Below are positions 23,171-33,900 of a stretch of DNA of 64,000 bases, one piece after another. Position numbers and translations under genes: made by a program. The notes below the pieces were generated by a model, which had not been told where the DNA came from, did not search any database, and worked only from the letters and a program-made list of their open reading frames with translations. Location: the NCBI GenBank assembly GCA_012184525.1, contig WOFQ01000004.1, forward strand, positions 1,178,001-1,242,000, written 5' to 3'. Source of the stretch: Xenoacremonium recifei. Taxonomy: Eukaryota > Ascomycota > Sordariomycetes > Hypocreales > Nectriaceae. Each line of letters starts with the position of its first letter. Within the stretch, counting starts at the first letter, position 1.

Positions 23171-24192
23171 CGTAGGGCGGCGGCGATCCTGTCCAGCTGA
23201 TCTTGGAGGCGGATGATCCGAAGGACGGCGCCGATGCGATAAGTCGAGTCGAGGGTTTGCGATTCGGAAGATGCCAAAAAACGTTTGAGAAGAAGTTGGA
23301 AGGTTTCTATGACGAGGCGACCGGGCCAAGGGCTTTGGGGGAGGCGTCCAGAAGCTGGGGAGGAGTGGATTGTTGGGGAAGCGCAGGAGGCGAATAAGAC
23401 GAGGAGGATCGAGTGCGCCGAGTAATGCAGTGGCCGACGGGGCTGAAACAAAGGAATTCACTGTTATTGTCTTGCATCCAAGGAGAGTCAAGCGAGCACT
23501 TGCGCAATCCCTCGACAACAAGCACGGAGATGAAGTTGAGTCTGGCTGTCGAGGCCTGTCTGAGGTCAGGAATGGCGGCGGGTTAGGTAAGGTCGGTCAC
23601 TAATCGTCAGCGGGGGAGGTGCAGTATCCGTATGCGTGCTAGCCCACCGCAAAAAGTGTTAGTGCAGCGACCGCTGTTGAGGAGCTTTGGCCCCAATGTT
23701 GAGACTAACAGCGAGCACATGATTCTTTCAAGCAGGGGTTCGACTCTGTATTGTTCTGAGCTCCGAGTCCGCTAGGGCAATTCCCCCACCGAATTCCCCT
23801 GTTGCTGACGTAGTTTCTTCGCCCAGCCTCGTATTTTCCATGTGTTCAGCCGCGGCTCATGTGAGCAATGCTGCGCTCAAAAGCCTCACAACCCTGCAAA
23901 GGCCGAGGCGACTTGATGTCATCGCGCGGCCCGGTCGGCATCCCGAACTTGTCGGAAGGCCTTTGAAGCCTGGCTACGGAGTAATTGCCTTGAGAGTATC
24001 TCGCCATGTCGATTCCGGAGCTATCTGATCATGTGATCAAATACAATCTGTCGGACGGCGCATTTTACCCAGAAGGATGACTAAGGAAACGACAGCTTAA
24101 TGAGATGAATTTAGTCGAACTAACATATTCCTGCCCTCAACTCTAGAGGTTTACTAGAGCCGTGATATCTCGCAACACATGCCTTCCTAGAC
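23171..24192. other. Intergenic, PAH1 upstream region
   Basis: About 1 kb between PAH1 and the ankyrin gene, both on the minus strand. Frames of 60-100 codons occur but resemble nothing and overlap the likely PAH1 5' UTR. Base composition shifts from GC-rich to AT-rich after about 24030, marking the edge of the first accessory island. Confidence 0.5.
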
Positions 24193-27100
24193 CTACAGTA
24201 CAGATTCCCGGACCTGCGGTATAGATTCCTGGACCTGCGGTATGGATTCCTGGACCTGCGGTATAGATTCCCGGCCCTGCGGTACAGGTTTCCGGACTAC
24301 ATCCAATATGCCACTTCCTGGGTGCTCTTTCTCCGCTTTCTCTGCTTGCTCCAGAAGCCTCTTCTTGTTCCGTGCTACCATTTGTGGCGCGACTTCAGCG
24401 AAGTATTTGAAAGCCTCTGATTTGCCATATTGTACTGCGAAATGCAGAGGTGTGTTCGAATTGAAGTCGTGTATCTCGAGCAGCCTTGTCTCAAGAGTAT
24501 CGATTTTGGGTCCATTCTTGAGAGGATCGACATTGGATTCTTTTGGAAGAAGAATCTCGATTATGGAGATGTGTCCACCCATTGTAGCCAAGTGAAGTGG
24601 CGTCTGTCGAGAGAAATCTTTTGCTTGTTTGTTTGCCCCTAATTCAATGAGTTTCTTCACCAGTTCTTCGTGTTGATACAGGGTCGCCAAGTGAAGACAC
24701 GTCCGACCATAACAATCTGTGAGCTCAATAGAGTCTTTCCATAACTCAACAACGTCGAAGAGGCCTTTCATAGAGGCCCAGTGAATTGGAGCTTTCCCGT
24801 CCGGGTCCCGACTGGTTTGTACTTTCTCTTTGGCCTTAGGATCAGAGCTGAGTTTTATGAGACGCTCAATGAGTGATTTTCCTCCATTGACAGCGCAATG
24901 CATCGGAGTGATCCCGTTACCTGCAGCAGCATTGATATCTCCACCATGTCTCAAAAAATGCTTATGTAGGGTCTTATGATTCCGAAAAAAGGTGTAGTGT
25001 AGTAGCGTATATCCGAAAATGGTGGGTTTGTAAGACATTGGCCCCTTCTCCCACTCCCAAGGGGCCTGCTTTTTATGGGGGTGTAGACCACACGGTCCAT
25101 GGGGCAGAGGTTCTTTGCCTAATCCTTGAGCCGCGAGGTAATGGCGGTATCGCCAACCGAAGGCATCTTCCATTTCGCCATCTCTCCACTTGCATGGCGC
25201 CTTCAAACCCATGGCCACAAGGAAACAATCTGTCATTCTGAAGCTTCGTGGGAAATCATGCTCCTCGGGAATCTTGTGAACGTCCAAATTTTTCAGAGAC
25301 AAAGTGTCTTCAGTTTTAATGAACTCCCTCTTGGACATGACTTTTTGCGTAAACTCGCCACGTGGTAATACCCCTTGAAGCAACTCGTCCAAGGGATCTT
25401 GACCCTGCGCGTGGAAAGCCAACTGGAAGTCATAGGAATCCCCCACCTTTTTTTGCCTCAAACCCTCATGGATCTTTTTTTCAAGTCCCAGATACCTTTC
25501 ATCATCAAAACTTCCAACAAAACGTCGCTCGAATTTTGCGAGAACAGCTGCCGTTCTATACCTATTGGTATATTCCAGACATATTGCAAAAGCTCGGGGA
25601 CTGAGATGGTTTTTTTGTGGATTGTACATCTCAGCAATGTTGTAAAGATTTTCGCAAACATCGACCAATGAGCTCCAGCTACGGGATAATTCATGTTGTT
25701 GCGCTAAGTCGTGAAGTTTGCCGATGACAATGTCGGCGTTTGGCGTTTTTGATTCCATGCTCAGTGGAATAACGAGATCGAAATAGACGTCAGAAAGGCT
25801 CCCAAACCCTGTTCTTTCGATCTCGTTGGCTAAAGCCACTAAATTGTCGTTGCTCAGCTTGAAACTGTCCCAGCCATTCCCCCAATGCTGAAGTTGACCT
25901 GAGGATATAGTCGACTTGCCATCGATCTTGACGTCAGGCAGGGAGACGACTGCGCGAAAGAAGCCTTGAAGTAGATTCTGAGCGTAAAGTCTGTCAAGAG
26001 GGTCCTTGCTCTCCCTGGCTGATAGTCGTTCACTGTTATCCGCATTCTTCTTACCCGCATTCTTCTTACCCGCATTCTTCTTACCCTCATTCTTATTATC
26101 CTCATTCTCATTCTCATCATCCACATTCCCATCATCCTCGTTCTTATTAGGCGGTTTAGACCTAAGGATGCGGTAATGAAATGTTGCTGATTCTTCTCGG
26201 AATTCATTGTCTTGCTGTTGTTGGCCAAGCTGATTCAGTCTTTGTGGGTCGAGTCCAACGATCCTTTGTCTTGAAATCTCTCGGGCTGCTGCCTTGGTTT
26301 CGTCAAGATTCTCTCTTTTGCCTTTGGTTACTTCAAGATTCTCTCTTTTGACTTTGGTTGCTTCTGGATTCCCTCTTTTGACTTTGGTTGCTTCTGGGTT
26401 CCCTCTTTTGACTTTGATAAACTCAACCACCTGCAGTTCCGGAGCAATGGGCGGCATCCACCAGTCCAAGTCTTGCTTCAGGGCTTTGTTCTCGAAGCCA
26501 AACAATCTGAGTCCTTTCTCTACTTCCTGCGAGCCCTGAAAGACCGAGCCACTCTTGGCTTGAATGCCACGCTCCCTTATCGACTCTGCATCACTTTGGC
26601 AATGAACTGAGTACATCCAAAGCGATAATAAAGAATCGATCTCTCGTGAGTCTACTTTCCATTTCTTCTCCTCTTCTCCCCATGTCAATCGTATGGCCAC
26701 TGGGGTTTCCTGATGATGTATTTTTTCTTGATGAGGTATTTTTTCCTGATGATGTATTTTGATCCCCCAGAAGTAGTCGACATTCTGATTATGAATTTTA
26801 GGGAGCGGAAAAGTCTCCATCACTGCCTCCATTGCCTGTGAGAGGCGAATGGCTTCGTCATGTGCTGGTCCCTTCCAATTAGCGGGATCGCTTAGACTCT
26901 TGCGGGTCATCATTATGTGTTGTGCTTCGTCTAGTGTGCTCATGTTTTCGCCGGGATCTTTCGAAGTGTGATCTGGAATTTCATTGGTAGTAACGGGCCT
27001 CAGAAATGGAATCTCGTTTGTGGATGTTTCGCTCGTCCCCTCAGGACGCGACCATGGTGCGTTCGGAATAACGGTCCAAGAAAATGGGATTTCATCTGCG

Positions 27101-28881
27101 GGTGTTTCGCTCAGCTCCGTTTCAGGGAGCACCCATGGCGCACTGGCAGGCCTGGCCAAATTAACGGCCAACCAATCCAACTCGAAACCCGGCGTGAGAT
27201 ACGTTGATGCTGGACGGCGAAAAAAGCCAATACGGACCAGAGCCCGTAAACAAGTCATCAGACCAACAGCACCAAGCTGCACTAGTGAAGCTGACCAGTT
27301 CAGGTCACGCAGGCCGATGAACTGAAGGACAAAGCCTGCGATTGCAAGTCCAGTCCCTAACACTGTCATAGCTTTTAGTCCAAAGGAAAACCCCCTTTTC
27401 TCCTCGTTGCTAGCGTCCCTTCTGCGGGAGGTGGTGACATATCTCCGCTCTTCACGGGGATATATTGCCGACGCACGGAAAACCTGATCTTCGACAACAT
27501 TGTCCTGTTGAATCCAAACGACCCATAGACACTTATCATCGCCAACATAGTAGTGCGTTTCGGTTGTGCTTTGATCCACAACTATCGCACACATGATCAA
27601 GCCCACCATCAACACGAGCGTCCCAGTCAGACTGAGCGGAACGCCAATTCGGGAGGCATCTTTCGCGTTGTCGGTACCAAGCCTGGCCGTTAGGCTTTTG
27701 TCTCGGGCACTGCAGTAGAAATATGCCAGCACCCCTGCCTGCAGTACTACGCCGAAGATTGCGAGTAGGTAGATCCAACGTCGATCTGCCGTGTCGTGCA
27801 AGTTGAGATATAGATTGGGCGCTGCGTCACTCGAATCATCTCGTATTACTTGAATTTTCCCCTTGTTTTTACAACTTCCCGATTGATTGTCTGGTAGTCC
27901 TGTGCTGCTTTGCTTTTCTTTTGTTGTGACTGCTGGGGAGTTATTGTTGGAGGCCGGCGGTGCCGTCGAAGGTTTCCCGTCGCCACGCTCCAAGTCCGTC
28001 TCCTGTGACGATGGCTCTTTCGTCTGAGATGAATGTGAGAGATTCTGTGACTCTGTGGTAGAGTAGCTGGTCGGTCGAGATCTCTTCCACAGCCTGATAA
28101 AGAGTTGTCGAGCAGTCTTCCAAGAATTTGCAAAGCGCTCCCGTAGTTTGTTGCGGAGCCCTCTAAGAAGTTCCCGTTTCTTCTCCCAGGAGCTTGTACA
28201 AAACCCTTGTAGCTTGTTCCATAGCGGAGTAGAATAACAAGTTTCTTCGGAAAATTCCATTAGCTAATTCGGATGCAAAATTGCGCTTCATAGACGACTC
28301 ACCCCTTTCTTGAAGAATCTTTCCCCCCGTTGTCGCCTTCTTCAGGGTCATGGGCTCGATATCCATAAGACCCCTAGATCTCCAGTCTTTTGGGGCAACG
28401 CAGATGAACTGCTGTATGCGACCTTCGCCTCGGCACCGCACCAAATTATACCCGTTCCATAGTTCACAGGTCTCTTTAGAGGTAGACGACATAAGTTCAA
28501 CTTCGCCGGCAGAGACATGTTCTCTTCCTCTTCCAATGATGGCCTTCAACCATTGCGGTCCTCCGACTCTAATCGCACTGACAATAATAGTGATAATCCC
28601 GAGAGGAGCTATGGCAACGATGATACAATCCGCTAGGCCCATGGCCTGACTCATGAATTGGATCGTTGGGAGTTCTCCAAGAAGAGAGATGATGCTGTAT
28701 TTGACATGAGATGCGCTCAAGATTCTGGGGGAAAAAGAGGCGAAGCCGATACTTACGGTCCAAGGTCCGAGAACAGATTGTTGGAGAAATCATCGCCGTC
28801 GAATGCTACAACGGGCTGAATATGCCAAACTATGAGGAGTGTGGCAAGCGCCCGATGAAGAGCCACGTCGGGATCGAGCAT
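24193..28881 (-). CDS. Large multi-pass membrane protein with C-terminal ankyrin repeats
   Basis: A 1532-residue protein in three exons: 28757-28881, 28303-28724 and 24193-28244. Exon 1 supplies a hydrophobic signal or anchor (ATLLIVWHIQPVVAF). Exon 2 has a transmembrane helix (LGIITIIVSAIRV) and a conserved-looking block with VELMSSTSKETCELWNG. Four more hydrophobic segments lie at roughly residues 335-510. A long charged middle with short tandem repeats follows. Four to five ankyrin repeats occupy about 1265-1470, for example the GRTCLHLATLYQHEELV and QTPLHLATMGGH units. Similar architectures recur as accessory genes in Fusarium-like fungi with no known function. A membrane sensor or scaffold is a guess. 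Only the phase-consistent acceptor at 28245 joins exons 2 and 3. A separate start at 28258-28260 is the alternative. Confidence 0.8.
24200..24300. repeat. 21-bp coding minisatellite at the ankyrin gene 3' end
   Basis: About five copies of a 21-base unit encode a tandem heptad close to IPQVQES at the very C-terminus of the ankyrin protein. Copies differ by a few bases. The reading frame is kept through to the stop. Confidence 0.85.
26045..26100. repeat. 15-bp coding minisatellite (Lys/Asn-rich)
   Basis: Three near-identical 15-base units, plus a degenerate fourth, encode a GKKNA-type pentapeptide repeat inside the charged middle of the ankyrin protein. An Asn/Glu/Asp-rich run follows on. Confidence 0.85.
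26301..26420. repeat. 30-bp coding minisatellite (KVKRGNPEAT unit)
   Basis: Four 30-base units encode a ten-residue basic repeat in the ankyrin protein. The two upstream-encoded copies are nearly identical and the others have diverged, so the array has recently expanded from one end. Confidence 0.88.
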
Positions 28882-29529
28882 GATGCGCGCTTGGGTAAAA
28901 CCAATTTTTTAGTCGATAGCTTTTCAAATAGATTGTAGCTGAGGAGTATCGACAAATTCAGCAATGGGGGCGGTCTGCGCTTTATGTGGCCGCAATTCGG
29001 GACTCTGCCCCAGGCTCACATGATAACGCGGGAAATGAAGTGGCCTAAATAGGAGGTTGGGAAGGATTGAAGCTGTTCTGATTCTTTGGTTCAATGTCAC
29101 CCTACTTCATGCACAGCCACCTGTACGGCGTGGGCATGTCCTCAACTTGAAAGCTTTCCCGACGCAGAAAACTTGACGTGAAGCTTTGTGATAACATCAC
29201 TCCACTGTTAGTACATCGTTATTTATGGAATATCTCAATGAATAAATTCTAGAGACATTCAAGAGGAACTTTTGACCGAAATAATTAACGAAAGTGTCAT
29301 GAATGCCTTGAGCCGGGGTAGATTCGAGTTTTGGGGGCCAAAGTCAGCTGCGCAAGTTGCACTTTCAAAAGGGGGGGTGCCGTCGCATCAAGCGCTGCAT
29401 TGATCCACATCAGATGCCTCCTCTTGGGGTGCTAAATTGAGATATGAATTTAGCCTTCCGTCACTTCGATAACACAAGAGCGTTGCCAATCAACTTGTCC
29501 ATCTTATTATTCCCTAAACCTAAGCCCAA
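28882..29529. other. Intergenic, upstream of the ankyrin gene
   Basis: About 650 AT-rich bases with no supported gene. It should contain the ankyrin promoter. No TATA box or factor site stands out. Confidence 0.45.
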
Positions 29530-30110
29530 CTATGAGTTGTTCTTTTTCTTTACCTCATTAGCTGCAATCTCCAATAACCAGCGAACGGTATCCACTATAT
29601 CCGCCCAGTACTGCTTTGATTGCTCCATTTCTGGGAGATATGCCCAGAAGCCGTGAGGTAAACCTCCATAACCCTTGATCCGAGTTGGAATTCCTCCTTC
29701 CTCTCGTAGAACTTTTTCATAGACTACCGCCTCGTCTCGAAGAATTGTCCCCAACTGTTTTGCGTTCTTTGCTACCTGTACAAAGCATGCTGACAAATAT
29801 TGTCATAAAACAGGGATCATGGGCCACTTATTCACTGCAAGCCATCCCAGGCGCCATTAACAGGAACGGGGAATGGAAACCCAGGGCCAGCTGATACCCC
29901 ATGTTAAAATAGACAGCACCAAAGGTAGAAGTCAAGAGGCTACAGGTTTTGTATTCTTCCCCATTGTGATTTCCGAACAGAATCCGCCGCCATGGTATAT
30001 CACAATCACAGGGCCGGATGTTGTTTTTGGCTCACGGCGTTTGTAAACACGGATTGGGATAATCTTGGCCGTCACGCGCAGAGGTGAGTGACTCTTCAAA
30101 GATTACTGAT
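29530..30110 (-). pseudogene. Decayed alpha/beta-hydrolase (HSL-like, fold-3) gene
   Basis: Three pieces of one family are found in order on the minus strand but in different frames. Near 30000-30085 there is a segment with VIVIYHGGGFC, the oxyanion-hole signature of HSL-type hydrolases, and it runs into a stop within 15 codons. Near 29845-29890 another frame gives FPFPVPVNGAWDGLQ, then a stop. At 29530-29796 an open frame gives the family's C-terminus with VYEKVLREEGG and GLPHGFWAYLPE. The middle, which should carry the catalytic GxSxG, is missing (roughly 250-300 bases). The pattern is deletion plus frameshifts, not introns. It is therefore non-functional as a hydrolase. Confidence 0.82.
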
Positions 30111-30956
30111 GGATAGTCTTTAGACGGATTGGCATACTCTGCCTCTGAGGAACACCCCGGCTCAAAGAAAAGGGTAAATTTTGCGATCTGAATCTCGGCC
30201 CCGGAGATGCAGGATTCCGGGGCCCCGATATCTGAACCTGTATATCTTGGCTGAGGCCAGAACTACGTCAGTTGGATGACGGGACATCATCACTGGGCTA
30301 ATATTGATGTCTAAGGATTCCGTTCAACCCGAGAAATGATGCAAGTAATATATCAAAGGTTTGACTGGCTTTTTCGCACCTCGGAATGATCTACCTAGCT
30401 ATTTAGATATGAATAACAAGCAAGCTTCTACGCCGCACTGACATAATAATACTCAGACAAAGCTCAAATTATCTATTTGTCCTTTCTGCTGATGTGAATC
30501 CTTAACCTCGGCATTAACTATGGAGAAGTCTTTAATCGTTATGCTAGAGATCAAGGTTAAAGACCAAAGCTGAAAACCAGAGTCAAAATCCTCAAAAAGG
30601 AAGTGATTATCGTAAAAAGACCATGTTTCAAAAAAGCCCAGCTAGAACCAAACTATATTGTCCCCTTGAACCAAGCAACGTCTGCTTTTGTCTCGGACAT
30701 TCCACCTTGTCCCGCCTTTCATGCTAGCTGGGCCACAACGGATTATTTAGAATTGGTAACTGAGTATGTAACGTGGTATGCGGCACATCGGCAATAATCA
30801 GCGGGTGAAAGGAGTTATAATATGTAGAAACCATAGATATTTCGTCGAGATATAAAAGGCTTCCAGCCCGTCATACATCCCTCAGTTCAACATCTGTTTC
30901 ATTGCCACTCCATCTCAACCCAACAATTCTATACAATAACTCTCCCGTTCATCAAG
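30111..30956. other. AT-rich intergenic region with promoter of the secreted protein
   Basis: About 850 bases with no supported gene. The stretch 30330-30560 is notably AT-rich. The right end holds a TATA box and a pyrimidine-rich leader for the gene at 30957. Confidence 0.55.
30851..30857 (+). promoter_or_regulatory. TATA box TATAAAA
   Basis: A perfect TATAAAA lies about 106 bases upstream of the ATG of the secreted protein. The sequence downstream is CA- and CT-rich, typical of fungal 5' UTRs of strongly inducible genes. Confidence 0.65.
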
Positions 30957-31697
30957 ATGACCATTGCCAAAGTTTTCTTTGCCAGCCTTTTGGCCTTGTC
31001 AACGGCCGAACAAATGGTCTTTATAGACTGGACCGCCAAGAATGTGCCACAGACTGGACTTCAGGACGTGAGCTTTCCGATTTCAATGCCCGATGCGCCG
31101 CATGAATCTGGATATTATTTTGAACAAGCTGTTGGTTTCCAGAAAGTTGGAAAACCCAATGGTGGCGCCGATTGCCTGTACACTGGTCTCCAGCCACGCC
31201 CAGACCAGGATGGTAATAGCATCATTCATGCTGTGTTCTCGAGCTTCCTCATTGATTCAACATCGACGGATCCCAATTGCCATTCAGGGTCTGACGCCAA
31301 CTCTTATGGAGTTAGTTGCGCGATTGAGATTCCCGCCTCGTACGACGGGGATTACGAGTTGAGGATTTCGTTGGTCTCCAATTCGACAACCTATGTTGGC
31401 ACTCTCGTTGAAAGTCAATCTGGTCAAGAATGGCACATTGGGACCGTTGAGGCTCCGTCTTCTGTTTCCGGAATGACTCAAATGTATCAAGGTTTCGTGG
31501 AGTACTACTACACGAATCTAGGGGATTGCTCCATGTATCCCAAGACTTCAGTTATATTTGGAACTCCGACGACAACTACACCTGGTGTTCAGATCTCACT
31601 TGGGGAGCCCTATGCTAACACAGACTGCTCTGGTAAAATCCCTTGGACATACAACAATTTGGAAGAAGGGGTCTGCGAAATTATCATTGACCCTTAG
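30957..31697 (+). CDS. Small secreted protein, 246 aa, unknown function
   Basis: A single-exon gene. The first 17 residues form a signal peptide (short basic start, then FFASLLALSTA), with likely cleavage before EQMVF. The mature part is beta-rich and acidic. It has few cysteines and Gly/Tyr/Asn-rich motifs such as SGYYFEQAVGFQK and DGDYELRISLVSN. I do not recognise the family. It vaguely recalls secreted beta-sandwich domains that bind carbohydrates, but no catalytic motif is visible. Because it is small, secreted, has a strong TATA promoter and sits in a gene-poor island, an effector or cell-surface role is possible. Confidence 0.8.
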   Translation: MTIAKVFFASLLALSTAEQMVFIDWTAKNVPQTGLQDVSFPISMPDAPHESGYYFEQAVGFQKVGKPNGGADCLYTGLQPRPDQDGNSIIHAVFSSFLIDSTSTDPNCHSGSDANSYGVSCAIEIPASYDGDYELRISLVSNSTTYVGTLVESQSGQEWHIGTVEAPSSVSGMTQMYQGFVEYYYTNLGDCSMYPKTSVIFGTPTTTTPGVQISLGEPYANTDCSGKIPWTYNNLEEGVCEIIIDP

Positions 31698-32204
31698 AGT
31701 ATTTTTGGCGTCGTCTTGTAATGAGGCTGAACTTAGCAAAGGGTATCAGATGGACAAGAGCTAACGTTGGTGGGCACCGGATTACTCCGTCTTGTAACGA
31801 CAAGGGGATTGCTGTAACACTATCTAAGAACCGTCGTATCGATGGGCCAAAATAAATTGAAGGTTACGCTTTCAAGTGATATCGCACTCAGCTCCGCATC
31901 ATCTTTGGCCTTGGTTTCCTCGTTTCGGAAAAATAAGTTGAGTTACAACTTTCGTACTCATCTGAATATTGGTGGCGCATGAAATCAGTCGCAAGGGTTA
32001 TATTCTGTACGTAATCTAGTCTACGTGTTTCTTTTCATCAAACCCTGATGGCCCTCGGCGAGGTATATCAAGCCCACCTCCCTCCATTTAGTGTTGAGGC
32101 CATCAATCAACTTCATTTTGGAGAAGCGGACGCGAGATCTGACTTGCAATTGCCCTCCTTCAAATACACCGACACCACAAGCAAGACTGCTAGGAAACTC
32201 AACC
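31698..32204. other. Intergenic between the secreted and the first small membrane protein
   Basis: About 500 bases of AT-rich sequence. It holds the 3' UTR of the secreted protein gene, with an AATAAA at about 31851-31856. The upstream frame of the next gene is open but carries no recognisable signal. Confidence 0.5.
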
Positions 32205-32615
32205 ATGTCCACCTTCACGACCATCAACAACTGTTTTCGTCCCCATGTGGATGCCAATGGCAATTTGAACCCTACCTCAATTGCTATCGCCTCCAACGGA
32301 TATTTCATCCAGTCCAGTATACTCGGCATTCCGGATCGATGGGGATTTTTCTCGCCTGGCCCTACTTCTCTCCAGGCCTACCAGGGAGAGGCCTTCGTCG
32401 CATTAGTGTTGTGTGAATTCATTTTGTTTCTCCCTGGTTTTCTTACCTGGTATCTACTTTTTATCACCAATCGGAAACACAAGATTGCCGGAGTACTGGT
32501 CCTAATGGTCCTGCTGTTATCTACTGCTCTGATTTGGACAATGCAAGTAAGGGGGCGGCCAAATAGGCCAGAATATGAAGAGGGTTGGGAAAAAGACCTC
32601 AAGAGAGAACAGTGA
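32205..32615 (+). CDS. Small membrane protein, 136 aa, unknown
   Basis: I chose the ATG at 32205 because the 38 upstream in-frame codons look like untranslated leader. The N-terminal half is polar, with SSILGIPDRWGFFSPGP. Two hydrophobic helices follow, around EFILFLPGFLTWYLLF and VLVLMVLLLSTALIW, separated by a basic NRKHK loop. The tail is charged (EEGWEKDLKREQ). This is a two-pass hairpin topology. No family is recognised. It could be a lineage-specific gene. Confidence 0.6.
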   Translation: MSTFTTINNCFRPHVDANGNLNPTSIAIASNGYFIQSSILGIPDRWGFFSPGPTSLQAYQGEAFVALVLCEFILFLPGFLTWYLLFITNRKHKIAGVLVLMVLLLSTALIWTMQVRGRPNRPEYEEGWEKDLKREQ

Positions 32616-32978
32616 TAGCAGCGTCGGCATGAGAGAATAATTCCAGAAAGACGCAGGGAAGCTCAGAACCTGCAGTTATATCATTAAATCTATCCAAGAT
32701 GCCCTTCCTCCTTTTCAGTCGTTTTTCGTCTTTCGAATCTCTTAGTGAAAGGATCCTTGAAGACATCTCGGCCATGCACCTTCCCTGGAAATCTTGCACG
32801 GCACCGCCTTCCCTTTCGTGTTGATGGGAGCCTGGAAGTTCTTTCCCTTTCGCGTAGATGGTCAACCGGACACTCCTTCTCTTTTAGACTCGATCATGGA
32901 TTCATATTCGTTGATCCCATCGGTCCACTGGAATTCTTTTTTCTCTTCTTCAACTCAACATCTCACGCTTTGATCACA

Positions 32979-33299
32979 ATGGCTCCGATGCTCTCCGTCG
33001 TCCCGCTCAGCCGGGACGTAAAAACCTTTATCATTCGTGCGATCATCCTACTGGCTACGTTCCTGATCCAAAAACTCGTCCGCTGGGCCGTCGCGCTGAA
33101 CAATCTTTACGGTGAATCTCATTCTACCCAGGCTTTGGATGATGCCTTTGATGCCCAGGAAACTTATTGTTTCAACATGACGCTTACCATTATTCTAGGG
33201 CGAGGTTTTGACCTTGAAGCCGCGTGCGCACTGGCAATCACGGTAGTGATCTCGGCGGTAGGCAGTCTCCTTGCCATTCTTTACGAATGTAAGGAGTAA
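32979..33299 (+). CDS. Small membrane protein, 107 aa, unknown
   Basis: The start at 32979 follows a CACAATGG context. Residues about 18-35 (FIIRAIILLATFLIQ) and 75-100 (LAITVVISAVGSLLAIL) are hydrophobic helices. Between them is a polar loop with SHSTQALDDAFDAQETYC. The open frame extends upstream without a stop, but that part is Phe-rich and looks like leader. No family is recognised. Together with the gene at 32205 it forms a pair of small two-helix membrane proteins. Confidence 0.55.
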   Translation: MAPMLSVVPLSRDVKTFIIRAIILLATFLIQKLVRWAVALNNLYGESHSTQALDDAFDAQETYCFNMTLTIILGRGFDLEAACALAITVVISAVGSLLAILYECKE

Positions 33300-33599
33300 T
33301 TGCCGGCCAGACTCCGACCTTCGGGGAGGGGTTTCCCATGGCGACTGTAATGGTCAAAATGGGCAGGTCTTGTGGGCCTGCTGTGCCACTGACATGACAT
33401 TTAGGATACTTGAGTTCCGGGGAGCATCCAGTGTCGGGTGGCCGACGACACCTGGTACACAGAAAAAATCACGACGGAAGAAGGGGTAGTCAACCATCTG
33501 GTTTATACGCCCTGTCGACCGAAGGGGTTACACCCACTCTTGGAAGACTGTCACGGTCCTACGGGGACTTTTTGGCGACTTTTCAACACATTATGTGTT

Positions 33600-33900
33600 T
33601 GGTCTTGTGGGTTCATCTCACACTTTTTCCTCACTCTGGGTTCGTTTCAGGTACCGAGTCACGTCCAACCGGGGGCTTTTTATTCCTCTTCACTTCGAGA
33701 TCTGGGGGCTTACTGGCACTTCGCATCGTCTTCAGTCTGGCCGTCGGCACAAGTTCGATCTGGGGGCTTTTGAGTTTTCGCGTTGGGATCTGGGGCTTCA
33801 CTATCTCTTCGCTTTGTCTTCGGTCCAGTCGCCGGGACACGTTCCATCTGGGGATACACTTTTTTTTTTTTTTTTTTTTTCACTTTGTCTTCGGTCTAGC
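33600..33900. repeat. Degenerate tandem repeat field with a poly-T tract
   Basis: Several imperfect copies of a unit near CTTCGnnTCTGGGGGCTT, each followed by a CGTCTTCGGTC-like part, are spaced about 55-65 bases apart. The region includes a run of 21 T at 33860-33880. Frames crossing it are low-complexity Phe/Ser/Leu and I do not regard them as genes. Confidence 0.65.

Noticed and set aside
23735..23770. A tRNA T-arm-like GGTTCGACTC string
   Set aside because: I could not find matching acceptor, D and anticodon arms around it.
29797..30085. Introns to restore the alpha/beta-hydrolase gene
   Set aside because: No donor/acceptor pairs restore the frame across the three parts, and the segment with the catalytic Ser is simply missing.
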